Source: Glaciecola sp. XM2
Lineage (GTDB): Bacteria; Pseudomonadota; Gammaproteobacteria; Enterobacterales; Alteromonadaceae
Length of the DNA: 64,000 bases
Assembly (NCBI RefSeq): GCF_018595715.1
Contig: NZ_JAHEOJ010000019.1
Coordinates: 1-64,000 of the forward strand
Direction: 5' to 3'
The notes under the pieces were generated by a model, which was not told the origin of the DNA, did no database searches, and saw only the letters and a list, made by a program, of their open reading frames with translations. Positions within the stretch are counted from its first letter, which is position 1; each line of letters begins with the position of its first letter. Below, one piece after another: positions 36,247 to 45,559 of the stretch. The position numbers were made by a program, and so were the translations under genes.

Positions 36247-36273
36247 AAAAAACCCCAGCTTAGCTGGGGTTTT
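36247..36273. terminator. Bidirectional intrinsic terminator
   Basis: CCCCAGC (36253-36259), loop TTA and GCTGGGG (36263-36269) form a perfect 7-bp stem. It is flanked by six A on the left and four T on the right. It can end both the rightward membrane-protein transcript and the leftward nuclease transcript. Confidence 0.85.
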
Positions 36274-36339
36274 GAATATAAGCCTAACTATGTAAAAGTT
36301 GCGGCTAAAACTATGTGTTGTATCCTACGCTTAGCTACT

Positions 36340-39300
36340 CTATTGAATAGCACAACGAGGACGCGTACATAAAAATACAAGCAGTCTTACATCTAGTACC
36401 GAGATATTACCGTCTTCATTTAAATCAAAGCTCATATCAATTTCTTGTCTAGATTGTATTGCGCGAATCAAACCACGGATATCATTGACATTCACATCTC
36501 CGTCACCATCCCAATCACCTTTTACAACACCTGCGTCTAATTGCAAAGACACTAACACTGGGTCGTGATCACTCATGCGATAGGCATCAGGTGAATACCA
36601 CTGAATCTGTTGATCAGCGGTTTTGAAGTTAAGGTTATAATCAAGTACAACGGGCTCGTCAGCGTTAATATGCCACTCAGTAGTATCAACCACTTTATCA
36701 AGCAGGCTATCGCTGGCGAGGGCATGGTCTAAATAACCCATTTCACCGCCAAAGGTATAAGAGTATGCCTGTGCGCCACCAAAGAGGTTAGCTAGGTCCG
36801 TATAACCGGTCTCTAATATAGTGCGAATTGGGTCTTCTTTGGCATAGGCGTTAAGGTCGCCAATAATAAGCGTTGGGGTATCGCCAAAGTTCTCTGCTAA
36901 GAACGTAGTAAGAGCTTGTGCCGCCAATGTGCGCGTAAGGTTACAGCTGCCTTGCCCTGTTTGTGTATCGTCGTCGCCTTCGCCACAACTGCCGCCTTTA
37001 GATTTCAAGTGATTTACGCTAATGACAATTTCTGCGCCATTTTCGTTTAAGGCAAATTTTTGGATAAGAGACGGGCGATTTCTTCTGTCGTTAAACAGGG
37101 GCTGACCGTTCTCGTCCACGATAGAGTTTTCGCTACTTAGTATTGCCAAATCACCGCTTAAGCTCACTACCGATGGTTTGTAAATCATTGCAACGGTAAT
37201 TGCGTCAGTACCGATTGTGCTGCCTGGGTTAACAATTTCATAGGTACCTTCACCCATTTCAGCATTAACCGCACTCACTAAGTCGGCAATTGCACTGCCT
37301 TCACCAAAGCCGTTGTTTTCAATTTCCATGAATCCAACAATGTCAGCGTTCATCGCGACAATTGCGGCTACCGTTTTAAGTTTCTGGCGCTCGAATTCGC
37401 TGCGCTCAAAACTGTCAAAGCCATTATCTTCAGCACCGCGACAGCTTAATTGGCTAGGACCACACACCGAACCGGGTGCATCTAGTGTAGTAAAGTAATT
37501 CAACACATTTAAGCTGGCAACTGTAAGATTTCCTGGCGCTAGCTCAGGCGCATCTGTGCGCGGGTTAGTTCCCGCAAAAACTGGCTCTTCTACCGCATAA
37601 ATCATGTATTCACCGCGCGTGAAATCGAGCACACCTGTAAGTGAAGACACTGTATCACCAAGTCTTAGGGTGTTATTGGCCGAAAGGTTACCCGTAGGGA
37701 ACACCACAACGTCTGGATTTGAGAAGTCGCTAGCATCATCTAACACAACACGGTTTAGCTCATTAGCAGCAATCAATGCTTGGTTAGCTTCACTGCCTGG
37801 CAACTCAATGTTGTTAGGGGTGAAAAGTCGACCGTTTGATAGTGTGACACGGCCAAAGCGACCAAGACTAAAGTTATCGGTGACTGTTAAAGGCGCTTCG
37901 CTGCTAATTAGCATACCTTCTAGCGCTTCTAAATCATCAAGCGAACTTACCGGCAGGCCAAAAGGTGTTGCTGCGATGGTGTTTGCGCCACACGTTTGTG
38001 GAGCAGCTAAAAGCTCAAGCTGAGTACGTCCAAAGCGCTCTGATATTGCGCCATTCAGTAATACTACGTCGCCGATAGCGGGCGCTTCAAAATCAATAGA
38101 ACCGTTAGCAACAAAAATACCTTCAGAGGTTGCAGGGTCAGCATCGTTGTCGACGGCTTCTTCTTGAACCACAAAGCCACTTAAGTTAGGCAGAATAGCC
38201 GTTACCGACGCCTGCACTAATACGACTTGGTCTAGTAGTGGACTGACTGGTCCGTTACCTTGCACGGCAGAAATTAGCGTGACATCTGGCGTATTACATA
38301 CTAGCGGTGCTGCGGTGGTAAATGTGCTAGAGAATGTATTTTGAAGTGGGTTTGCACCACCGTCGATGTCGACCACTGAGTTTGCGTTAACGGTTAGTGT
38401 GCAATTCTCATTGCCCGCTAGCTCGTTTACCAAGGTCAAGTTGACCGTTGAGCCTTCAACAGTTGCAATCAGGTCTACCGCTTGGCTGATGCTGCACTGT
38501 AAAGTAGGCGGATTGATTATAGACACTTCTTCACTAAAGGTAATGGCAATTGACGTGTCTACGCTGACATTGTTAGCACCATTTGCAGGTGCAACATCAA
38601 CGATTGTTGGTGCAACATCGGGCACAACACAGCCAGAGAATGTGCTGCCATCGATACGTGTTCCTGGCGAGAATAACGCGCCATTTGCTTGTTCTATTGA
38701 AGAGTGTTGGGCAAAGCCTTCACCGGTAATATCTGGGTTAAGGGTAAGAGACTCGTTACGACCACCTTCACTACCATAAGAGGTGTCGATGCTGATTGCG
38801 CCATTTGAGAGAACGATTGAATCACCACCATTGTTCAGGCCAACACTTCCACCTGATGCGGTCTGCACCAAGGCACCGCCAAACAGTCCAACTGGCGTTC
38901 CGCCGCCAAAGACAACAACAGCACAACCTGGCTCTACAATAGACTCAGCAGGGAAGACGTGTCGTACACCAACCCCGTCGCTCAATGTCCATCCGCTGAT
39001 GTCTGTCGCAAGTTCACCGGTGTTAACAAGCTCGACAAATTCGTCTTGAGAAGAATTACGAACACCATCGCCGTTAGCATCGCCAGTGATGTCGCTAGCT
39101 GGGTCTGCATGAATTTCATTGATGACAAAATCGATGCTGGCATCTAAGTCAACAGTCGTGAATGTGACGGTGACATCTTCTGCCATGTTGTTAGGTGCGC
39201 CGTCTAAATCGGTAACGTCGGTTGCTCTTAATGTAAAACTACACTGATCGTTTGACGCAAAGTTTTGGTCTGGGTCGACTATGTAGCTCGTACCACCGCC

Positions 39301-40008
39301 AGAAAGTGTGGCAAAAATCGAAACCTCGCTGGCACACACAATTGGATTTATGCCGCTAACGTTCACATTTTCTGAAAATTGTAGTTCGATATTGGCATCT
39401 ACTGCCACATTCACATCACCATCGGCGGGGGTGATTGTTACCGTAGGCGCTAAATCTTCAATACTATCGCCAAACGACTGTTCAGCGTTGACTGAGCCGG
39501 GGCTTTCGGGTGATGGTTCAGCCCAAGAAAAATCTGCATATGCTTGGCCAATGCCAGTAAGCTGCAAGGAGAACCCTACTGGCGTGCTGCCAGGTTCGCT
39601 TACGCCAATGTCTGTGCTGGTTAAACCATTAGCAATACCATTGGTTGCTGTGAGTGTTCCTTCATAGCTTAAAAATTGGACAACGTTGCCATTGTTGTCG
39701 ACTAACGCAAGGCCGTCGGGTGAACCATTTTGAATGCTCGACGGAGATACTGTGACAAATCCGTAGCCATTGCTTTGTTCGCTAACAACGCCAGACAGTG
39801 CACTTGTCGCATAGCTGGTGCCGTTACTCCCGTTATAAAATACGACTGACCATCCGCTAAGGTCAGTCCCTGCAGGTGCGGCTACTTCGACAAATTCACC
39901 GACGTCACCACCTGTGTTGTCATAATGAATTTCGTTGATAAAAACGGGCGTTGCTAGTGTTGCGGATGCATACACTAGAGATAGCGCCGTTGCTAATGTT
40001 CGTTTCAT
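36340..40008 (-). CDS. exeM: ExeM/NucH-family extracellular nuclease, multidomain
   Basis: This 1222-residue secreted protein begins with a signal peptide (about 1-19). Domains in order: lamin-tail domain (about 20-170), Ig-like Big_5 (about 188-285), second lamin-tail domain (about 295-456), second Ig-like (about 465-575) and an OB-fold segment typical of ExeM (about 580-700). The endonuclease/exonuclease/phosphatase domain (about 826-1155) shows MEIENNG, NHLKSKGG, IIGDLNAY, YLDHALAS and SDHDPV. A dockerin-like Ca-binding pair follows (DWDGDGDVNVND and DLNEDGNISVLD, about 1163-1210), then the tail FLCTRPRCAIQ. ExeM-type enzymes degrade extracellular DNA for phosphate or biofilm turnover. GGAGA precedes the ATG, and a Pho-box-like site lies upstream. 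Confidence 0.88.
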   Translation of the reverse strand: MKRTLATALSLVYASATLATPVFINEIHYDNTGGDVGEFVEVAAPAGTDLSGWSVVFYNGSNGTSYATSALSGVVSEQSNGYGFVTVSPSSIQNGSPDGLALVDNNGNVVQFLSYEGTLTATNGIANGLTSTDIGVSEPGSTPVGFSLQLTGIGQAYADFSWAEPSPESPGSVNAEQSFGDSIEDLAPTVTITPADGDVNVAVDANIELQFSENVNVSGINPIVCASEVSIFATLSGGGTSYIVDPDQNFASNDQCSFTLRATDVTDLDGAPNNMAEDVTVTFTTVDLDASIDFVINEIHADPASDITGDANGDGVRNSSQDEFVELVNTGELATDISGWTLSDGVGVRHVFPAESIVEPGCAVVVFGGGTPVGLFGGALVQTASGGSVGLNNGGDSIVLSNGAISIDTSYGSEGGRNESLTLNPDITGEGFAQHSSIEQANGALFSPGTRIDGSTFSGCVVPDVAPTIVDVAPANGANNVSVDTSIAITFSEEVSIINPPTLQCSISQAVDLIATVEGSTVNLTLVNELAGNENCTLTVNANSVVDIDGGANPLQNTFSSTFTTAAPLVCNTPDVTLISAVQGNGPVSPLLDQVVLVQASVTAILPNLSGFVVQEEAVDNDADPATSEGIFVANGSIDFEAPAIGDVVLLNGAISERFGRTQLELLAAPQTCGANTIAATPFGLPVSSLDDLEALEGMLISSEAPLTVTDNFSLGRFGRVTLSNGRLFTPNNIELPGSEANQALIAANELNRVVLDDASDFSNPDVVVFPTGNLSANNTLRLGDTVSSLTGVLDFTRGEYMIYAVEEPVFAGTNPRTDAPELAPGNLTVASLNVLNYFTTLDAPGSVCGPSQLSCRGAEDNGFDSFERSEFERQKLKTVAAIVAMNADIVGFMEIENNGFGEGSAIADLVSAVNAEMGEGTYEIVNPGSTIGTDAITVAMIYKPSVVSLSGDLAILSSENSIVDENGQPLFNDRRNRPSLIQKFALNENGAEIVISVNHLKSKGGSCGEGDDDTQTGQGSCNLTRTLAAQALTTFLAENFGDTPTLIIGDLNAYAKEDPIRTILETGYTDLANLFGGAQAYSYTFGGEMGYLDHALASDSLLDKVVDTTEWHINADEPVVLDYNLNFKTADQQIQWYSPDAYRMSDHDPVLVSLQLDAGVVKGDWDGDGDVNVNDIRGLIRAIQSRQEIDMSFDLNEDGNISVLDVRLLVFLCTRPRCAIQ

Positions 40009-40029
40009 GGTATCTCCAAAGGAAGCTTT

Positions 40030-40045
40030 AGCCGGTTAGCCGGCT
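40030..40045 (-). promoter_or_regulatory. Leader hairpin of the exeM-like gene
   Basis: AGCCGG and CCGGCT form a 6-bp stem with a 4-base loop in the probable 5' untranslated region, about 20 bases before the start codon. It could affect mRNA stability or translation; no T-run makes it a terminator in the gene's direction. Confidence 0.35.
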
Positions 40046-40082
40046 TTTCGTTATTTTCAGTTTATAATGTTCGGTTAAGTCT

Positions 40083-40100
40083 GTTACATACTCATGACAG
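40083..40100 (-). promoter_or_regulatory. Pho-box-like site upstream of the exeM-like gene
   Basis: On the minus strand CTGTCAT-GAGT-ATGTAAC matches the two 7-bp PhoB repeats (CTGTCAT, N4, CTGTMAY) except for one base in the second repeat. A TATAAA (-10 candidate) lies 16 bp further. Extracellular nucleases are sensible phosphate-starvation genes, so the fit is biological as well. Confidence 0.5.
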
Positions 40101-40389
40101 CAGCGAAAAAAGCGGAATAAAATGAGCACCTTCACTCCGCCTTGAAAGGTGCGATGAAGCAAGAACTGCACCTATTATATTTATAATTAAAAACAATCAC
40201 TTAGTGCAGTTGATATTTAAAAATACAGCGAAGTGTAAAACAAGCTGACAGTATGTGGTTATATATCCTTCAAACATTGAGTAAATATTGAGCGCATAGC
40301 AAGGGCGAGTATTAAGTAGGATGAAAAGTTAACTCTTAAACGAGGTCATTGCAGTTTTATGGGCTTAACACGGCTGAACAAGGGGGATT
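40101..40389. other. Non-coding region between exeM promoter and gene remnant
   Basis: This is an AT-rich stretch with no supported gene, terminator or promoter. Confidence 0.4.
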
Positions 40390-40542
40390 TCAAAGTGAAT
40401 ATTCAACTGCTTGTTGTGCGCGTTGGGACATCTTTTCTGATCTTGCGATTAGCTCTGATCGGCAGCCTAGTATTTCGTTCAGTGCACTGACATTTAACTC
40501 GCCATCGAGCATATTAAAACCAAATGCATCTATGATGCGCAA
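40390..40542 (-). pseudogene. Possible coding remnant, unidentified
   Basis: A 50-codon minus-strand frame from TTG 40542 has protein-like composition. It includes IIDAFGFNMLDGELNVSALN followed by a basic, helix-forming end, with no ribosome site and a stop directly upstream. It could be the C-terminal piece of a lost gene. I do not recognise the family; 40543-40728 holds nothing else visible. Confidence 0.2.
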
Positions 40543-40728
40543 TTATTACAGCGTCTATCAGCTAACAGTGTGATTTAAATATTTTTTCATGCTATTTGGC
40601 TATGGGTAAGAAGTATTCCTACTGCTTTAAAAAGCTAATCATGAATACCCTAACGTTAAAAAAGCATTATTAATTGAATGTTTCTGAAGCCATAGGATAG
40701 AATGAAAAAAATTCAAAAAGGTTAAATT

Positions 40729-41892
40729 ATGCGCAGTTTGCTCAAAAAGTATTCACCCGTAAGGTTGATTGCCGCTACCGCATTTATCTCGATTTTTATC
40801 GTATCGGGCTTGGCCATATTTGTGTATGCGGTTATTAATAAAACCATAGACGAACAAACTACCTTTGCGACTAAAATAGACGTGGGCGGGTATCAACGGA
40901 TGCTGTCTCAGCGCATTGCGTTTTACACTACTGAATATGCTACAAGCGGCAATGCAAGCGATAAAGCCATTGCGCTAGAAGCTATTGACTTATTATTTGA
41001 GCGCCATCAGATGCTGATTAATAAATATCAGCAGGTAAGCGTCACAGAGCAAGATAACTTGCTAACCGACAAATTACAGGCCCTTTATTTCACTGCTCCC
41101 AACGACTTAAACACAGCTCTGAATGAATATGTTGCTTTAGCGAGAGACTTACTGAATGTGCCTGCTACAGCAGATGAACAAACGCTCGCGCGCTTAAAAA
41201 CTAACTCCCAACAAATTTTGGAGAAGTTCGATCTCGTTGTACAGCAGTATGAACAAGATAGTAATGAGCGAATTCGAAAGCTTTCTAACTTGCTTGGCAT
41301 TACATTCATTGCTGCAGCTTTGCTAATCGTAGGATTAGTTTTATTTGTGATTCGACCTTTGTTACTAGCATCTGAAAGGCTATCTGAAAAATTACAACTT
41401 GAGGCGCGTAAAGACTTTATGACTGGCCTGCACAATCGCCGAGTGTTCCCTGTACTTGCCGAGCAAGCTATTACAATGAGCCGCAGACGTCTATTGCCAG
41501 TAACGTTGATTTTGTTTGATATTGACGACTTTAAAGCCGTCAATGATCAATACGGACATAAAATGGGTGACGAGGTTATACGAGCGCTTGCAGAAACCAT
41601 ACGCGCAAATAGCCGAGATTCTGATGAAACCTTCCGTTTTGGTGGGGATGAATTTGTGATGATATTGCCTTTCACTGATATTGATGGTGCTATGAGGGTG
41701 GCGAATAATATTCGGGAAAATGTCGCAAGGCTGACCAAACCCACGCAATTTACGGTAAGTGGCGGTGTTGCATGCGTATACCACGATGAGGATTCTATTG
41801 AACCAGCCTTGCAACGGGCTGACCATTCTCTTTATAAAGCAAAAGGACAAGACAAGAACCGTATAGAAATATATGATTTAAACACTGCGTAA
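40729..41892 (+). CDS. Membrane diguanylate cyclase with PilJ-type sensor
   Basis: The 387-residue protein has two membrane helices (about 14-36 and 190-208) bracketing a periplasmic helical domain. The motif GGYQRMLSQRIAFYTTEYA (53-71) is the PilJ-type (type IV pili methyl-accepting chemotaxis N-terminal) signature. The cytoplasmic GGDEF domain has an intact active site (GGDEF 305-309) and the product-inhibition I-site RDSD (296-299) exactly five residues before it. It should make cyclic-di-GMP under feedback control. It is monocistronic, converging on the gene at 41954. Confidence 0.9.
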   Translation: MRSLLKKYSPVRLIAATAFISIFIVSGLAIFVYAVINKTIDEQTTFATKIDVGGYQRMLSQRIAFYTTEYATSGNASDKAIALEAIDLLFERHQMLINKYQQVSVTEQDNLLTDKLQALYFTAPNDLNTALNEYVALARDLLNVPATADEQTLARLKTNSQQILEKFDLVVQQYEQDSNERIRKLSNLLGITFIAAALLIVGLVLFVIRPLLLASERLSEKLQLEARKDFMTGLHNRRVFPVLAEQAITMSRRRLLPVTLILFDIDDFKAVNDQYGHKMGDEVIRALAETIRANSRDSDETFRFGGDEFVMILPFTDIDGAMRVANNIRENVARLTKPTQFTVSGGVACVYHDEDSIEPALQRADHSLYKAKGQDKNRIEIYDLNTA

Positions 41893-41953
41893 CGAACAGT
41901 CAATACTCCCTTTCATTGTTTATCATATTGAACGTTCTCTTTTACACAAGGCC

Positions 41954-42463
41954 TTATTGAGGCTCATGCGGGTCTGACTCAAAAATAAACGGTGGTTTAT
42001 TGGCTTTTTTTCTAAACCAGTTGAGGCTGGCGCGCACAGATTTTCGCGCCAAAAGGTTTTTCTCTAAAGCGTGTTTTCCTGGGAAGGGGAGCAAGCTTAG
42101 GCCAAGTACGATAGTGAGTATGCCTTGTCCTGGCAACACTAGCATGGCAATCCCGACCCCTAACAAGCAAATGCCCAGCAGTATTTTTAGCGCGTAAATG
42201 AAATAGCCGAAGGTGGTATGTGTGGCGCGGGTAAACAAGTGAAACTTTGAATTGATATTGCGAACCCGTTTTTCGCTCGGCGCAGCAGCGTGAGGGCTAT
42301 TCTTAAGGAAGTATTTAGCATCTAGGTGAGTAATCATGTAATGCATGACAAGCAAGTACGCTAAGGTCACCGCCGTTGTTAACAGCAGTGTGAAGATAAT
42401 AAAGTGTTCGCCTAGCGTCTGGGTCAAATACACTTCTGTTTTGTTGTATAGTTCGCTTACCAA
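41954..42463 (-). CDS. PGPGW-family inner-membrane protein
   Basis: The 169-residue protein has an N-terminal helix (about 20-42) and a second hydrophobic block (about 88-128). The latter contains GVGIAMLVLPGQGILTIVLG, resembling the PGPGW transmembrane family (with PGQG in place of PGPG), then a basic C-terminus. No enzymatic motif is visible. It is divergent from the cardiolipin synthase gene across 59 bp, and both products are membrane-related. Confidence 0.65.
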   Translation of the reverse strand: MVSELYNKTEVYLTQTLGEHFIIFTLLLTTAVTLAYLLVMHYMITHLDAKYFLKNSPHAAAPSEKRVRNINSKFHLFTRATHTTFGYFIYALKILLGICLLGVGIAMLVLPGQGILTIVLGLSLLPFPGKHALEKNLLARKSVRASLNWFRKKANKPPFIFESDPHEPQ

Positions 42464-42522
42464 TGAGATAGTGTGTCCGGTTCAAATATCACCATGATTG
42501 ATGCAAAACAGGTTGAAAGTCA

Positions 42523-43968
42523 ATGATTCATGAATGGCTAGAATGGGCCTCCCAATACTGGGTAGGTATTAGTGTATTGATACATGTGAGTGTGTCATCA
42601 ATTACAGCCATGCACGTAGTGTTATACAAAGAAAATGAGCGCACATCTCTAGCATGGATTGGGCTGGTGGTATTATCTCCCATTATAGGCAGCCTGTTTT
42701 ATTGGATTTTTGGCGTCAATCGTATTCAGCGCTTTGCACAGAAAATACATCCCCCAGAGATAAACAACGATATCCCCATGGAATTGTCTTCCATAGACTT
42801 TCATGATCTGCCCGAGCACTGGCGTGGCTCTATTAAGTCTGGCAGCAATATTCACCCTTTTAGTCGTTTACAATATTGTGATGTTGAGCCACTTGTGAAT
42901 GGTGATAACGCATATCCCGCCATGCTTGAGTCGATTGATAACGCGCGCAGGCATATCATATTATCAAGCTATATTTTTGAGCATGATGCCATAGGCAAGC
43001 AGTTTGTTGCGGCACTTGCAAACGCCAAGCAACGAGGCGTGACAATAAACGTGCTGCTAGATGGCATCGGTATTCGATATGGATTGCAACATTCTCAGGG
43101 AGCGTTAAAAAAGGCTGGGATAAAGACAGCACGCTTTTTACCAACGGTCTCATTAAAAGGCATCCGCTTTATCAATCTAAGAAATCACAGAAAAATTCTT
43201 TGTGTTGATGGGACGCATGCGTTTATTGGTGGTATGAATGTCAGTAAACACAATGTCATCGCTTCATCCAATAGCCCTATAGATGATATTCACTTTAAAG
43301 TGACAGGCGCTGTAATTGATCAAATCAGTCAGGTGTTTATCGAGGATTGGTATTTTGCCACCGGTGAGATGATTGCCTTTCCTTTATTTGATAAAACAAA
43401 CGCGTCAGCGAATCAGGGTTCGGTACTCGCAAAAGTTATTCAGGATGGCCCTGATGAGCATCATAATAAAGTCAAATGGACCTTGATAAACGCGTTGGCG
43501 TGTGCAAAACAGAACGTGAAAATCATGACGCCCTATTTCGTTCCAGATAGCGTTTTGATGGCGTCGCTGCATGCTGCGGCATTGCGAGGCATAACGATTG
43601 AAATCATCGTTCCCCAAAATAGCAACATTCTGTTTTTAGATTGGGTTCTACAGGCGAATTTCTCAAGGATAATTGCGCATGGTATCAAGCTGTATCAGAA
43701 CACACGGCCCTTTGATCACAGTAAAATTATGATAATAGATGATGTGTATTCTTTTATCGGCTCGAGCAACTGGGACGCAAGAAGCCTAGAGTTTAACTTT
43801 GAAATTAACCTAGAGTGTTACGATAAAACCCTTAATGCCAAACTCGCTACATTTTTTGATACGAAGAGAGAGGCGGCTAGGCAGGTAACCCCAGAGCAAG
43901 CAAAAGGATTTCCTATCTACAAACGAATGCGAAATAATCTATTTCGTTTATTTTCTCCGTATTTGTAA
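42523..43968 (+). CDS. cls: Cardiolipin synthase (phospholipase D family)
   Basis: The 481-residue protein has two N-terminal membrane helices (about 13-33 and 42-63) and two PLD catalytic HKD motifs: H222-K224-D229 (NHRKILCVDG) and H399-K401-D406 (DHSKIMIIDD). The length and the helix pair match bacterial ClsA-type enzymes, which join two phosphatidylglycerols to cardiolipin in the inner membrane. A 69-bp gap separates it from the EEP-family gene downstream, which may be cotranscribed. Confidence 0.92.
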   Translation: MIHEWLEWASQYWVGISVLIHVSVSSITAMHVVLYKENERTSLAWIGLVVLSPIIGSLFYWIFGVNRIQRFAQKIHPPEINNDIPMELSSIDFHDLPEHWRGSIKSGSNIHPFSRLQYCDVEPLVNGDNAYPAMLESIDNARRHIILSSYIFEHDAIGKQFVAALANAKQRGVTINVLLDGIGIRYGLQHSQGALKKAGIKTARFLPTVSLKGIRFINLRNHRKILCVDGTHAFIGGMNVSKHNVIASSNSPIDDIHFKVTGAVIDQISQVFIEDWYFATGEMIAFPLFDKTNASANQGSVLAKVIQDGPDEHHNKVKWTLINALACAKQNVKIMTPYFVPDSVLMASLHAAALRGITIEIIVPQNSNILFLDWVLQANFSRIIAHGIKLYQNTRPFDHSKIMIIDDVYSFIGSSNWDARSLEFNFEINLECYDKTLNAKLATFFDTKREAARQVTPEQAKGFPIYKRMRNNLFRLFSPYL

Positions 43969-44037
43969 GTGGTGTTACCGTTTAAAGGGGCTGTTACGTA
44001 CTATGCTACATCTCATGAGCTCAAGATTAGTTAACCT

Positions 44038-44796
44038 ATGATATCTCACCAATATAATCCGCTAGAGTCACTTCGGGTAATGGGCAATGCGCCGCAAGAC
44101 GCATTAGGCCCAAGTATTGAAGTATTATTGTGGAATGTGTTTAAGTGTAAAAAATCTGGATGGCACGAAGATTTCGTGAGTTTGATTAAACACAAGGACG
44201 TGGTGTTACTACAAGAGGCGGTGTTAAATTCACGTTTTGATTTTCAATTTACCCGCTCCCGAGAGCATCAGTGGATTATGGCCCGCAGCTTTAAGAATAT
44301 GCGCGATAATGTTGAGAATGGCATAAAAACAGGCTGTCGCGTGGCGGCTATTGAGCATACATTTGCTGCATCTGCACATAGCGAGCCCATCACCAAAACA
44401 AAAAAAATGTCACTGGCTTGCCTTTACCCCATTGCCAATAGTCATCAACAATTATTGGTGGTAAACGCGCATCTGATTAACTTTGTGTCGATAGATAAGT
44501 TTATGAGCCATTTAAAAGGTGTATTTGAGGTGCTTAACGCGCATCGCGGACCGGTAATAATGGCGGGGGACTTCAACACTTGGAACCGTCAGCGGCTGAA
44601 ATACTTGCAGTCGTTGGCGACCGCCTTTGCCTTAAACGAGGTGGAGATAACGCGAAGACCAAGAATGCACCATTTGTTTCAACACCTCGATCATATTTAC
44701 TGCCGTGGTTTACGCACGAATCACGTGCATGTTCATACGAATATTCATACTTCAGATCACTTCCCCGTAAGCTTATCCGTTACCCCAATTGTTTAG
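44038..44796 (+). CDS. Endonuclease/exonuclease/phosphatase-family hydrolase
   Basis: The 252-residue protein has the EEP fold pattern: IEVLLWNVFKCKK at strand 1, the metal-binding glutamate in VVLLQEAVL, VVNAHLINF, the catalytic MAGDFNTWNR, LDHIYCRG and the final TSDHFPVSLSV. It lacks a signal peptide, so it is probably cytoplasmic, unlike the exeM-like nuclease. It resembles E. coli YafD. The substrate may be DNA, RNA or a phospholipid headgroup; adjacency to cls leaves a lipid role possible. Confidence 0.8.
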   Translation: MISHQYNPLESLRVMGNAPQDALGPSIEVLLWNVFKCKKSGWHEDFVSLIKHKDVVLLQEAVLNSRFDFQFTRSREHQWIMARSFKNMRDNVENGIKTGCRVAAIEHTFAASAHSEPITKTKKMSLACLYPIANSHQQLLVVNAHLINFVSIDKFMSHLKGVFEVLNAHRGPVIMAGDFNTWNRQRLKYLQSLATAFALNEVEITRRPRMHHLFQHLDHIYCRGLRTNHVHVHTNIHTSDHFPVSLSVTPIV

Positions 44797-44864
44797 CTTA
44801 TCGACGTCGTCAAACCAGATAAATATGACGCCTAATCGAGCGCTTCGGTCGAGCTTATGATGCG

Positions 44865-45485
44865 TTAAACACTGCCTGACATTTCTTCCACAAGTTTGCA
44901 GCGCACGAGAGCGGGAAGAGTTTTAGCATCGAGTTTTTTCATGACATGCGAGCGATGCACCTCAACGGTTCTCTCACTGATCCCTAAATCATAAGCAATG
45001 ACCTTATTCATATCGCCATTTGCCACACGCTCGAATATTTCTCGCTCGCGCTCAGACAGCGAAGCTAGCTTGTTCAATATTGCATTGCGCTCTTGTTGGT
45101 GCTTACTTTGCCCCGCATCTACTTGCAGCGCCTGATTGATGGTGTCGAGCAAATCTTGTTCACGGAAGGGTTTGCGAATAAAATCCATTGCACCATGGCG
45201 CATGGCTTCAACTGCCATGGGAATATCGCCATGACCAGTGATAAAGATAATGGGTAAAGCAAACCCTCGCTCTTTTAAGATTTTTTGTAAATCTAGTCCA
45301 GATATACGAGGCATTCTTATGTCTAGCACCAAGCATCCGCCTTGTTTTTCATCGTAGGCATCTAAAAACTCTTGAGCGCTGCTAAAAAGCTGCGCAGGTA
45401 AACCTACGGTTTCTAACAAAAGGCTGAGGCCTTCGCGGATACCTTCATCGTCATCGACGATATATACTATTTGTTCTCTTTGCAT
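44865..45485 (-). CDS. FixJ-like two-component response regulator
   Basis: The 206-residue regulator has a receiver domain with acidic D11/D12, phospho-acceptor D55 (LVLDIRMP), T83 and K105. A LuxR-type HTH follows (about 140-200; LSEREREIFERVANGDMNKVIA and ERTVEVHRSHVMKKL). The FITGHGDIPMAVEAM segment and layout are those of the FixJ/TtrR/DctR subfamily. Its best partner in the window is the FixL-like kinase at 51394-53784, also on the minus strand but 5.9 kb away. Targets are unknown; the FixK-like gene at 54118 is a candidate. Confidence 0.88.
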   Translation of the reverse strand: MQREQIVYIVDDDEGIREGLSLLLETVGLPAQLFSSAQEFLDAYDEKQGGCLVLDIRMPRISGLDLQKILKERGFALPIIFITGHGDIPMAVEAMRHGAMDFIRKPFREQDLLDTINQALQVDAGQSKHQQERNAILNKLASLSEREREIFERVANGDMNKVIAYDLGISERTVEVHRSHVMKKLDAKTLPALVRCKLVEEMSGSV

Positions 45486-45559
45486 ATATATTACTTAGTT
45501 GATTAATCTGGTGTACCCATAAATTGGGACAGCTTATAGCTATACTATTGGTTTTTTGC

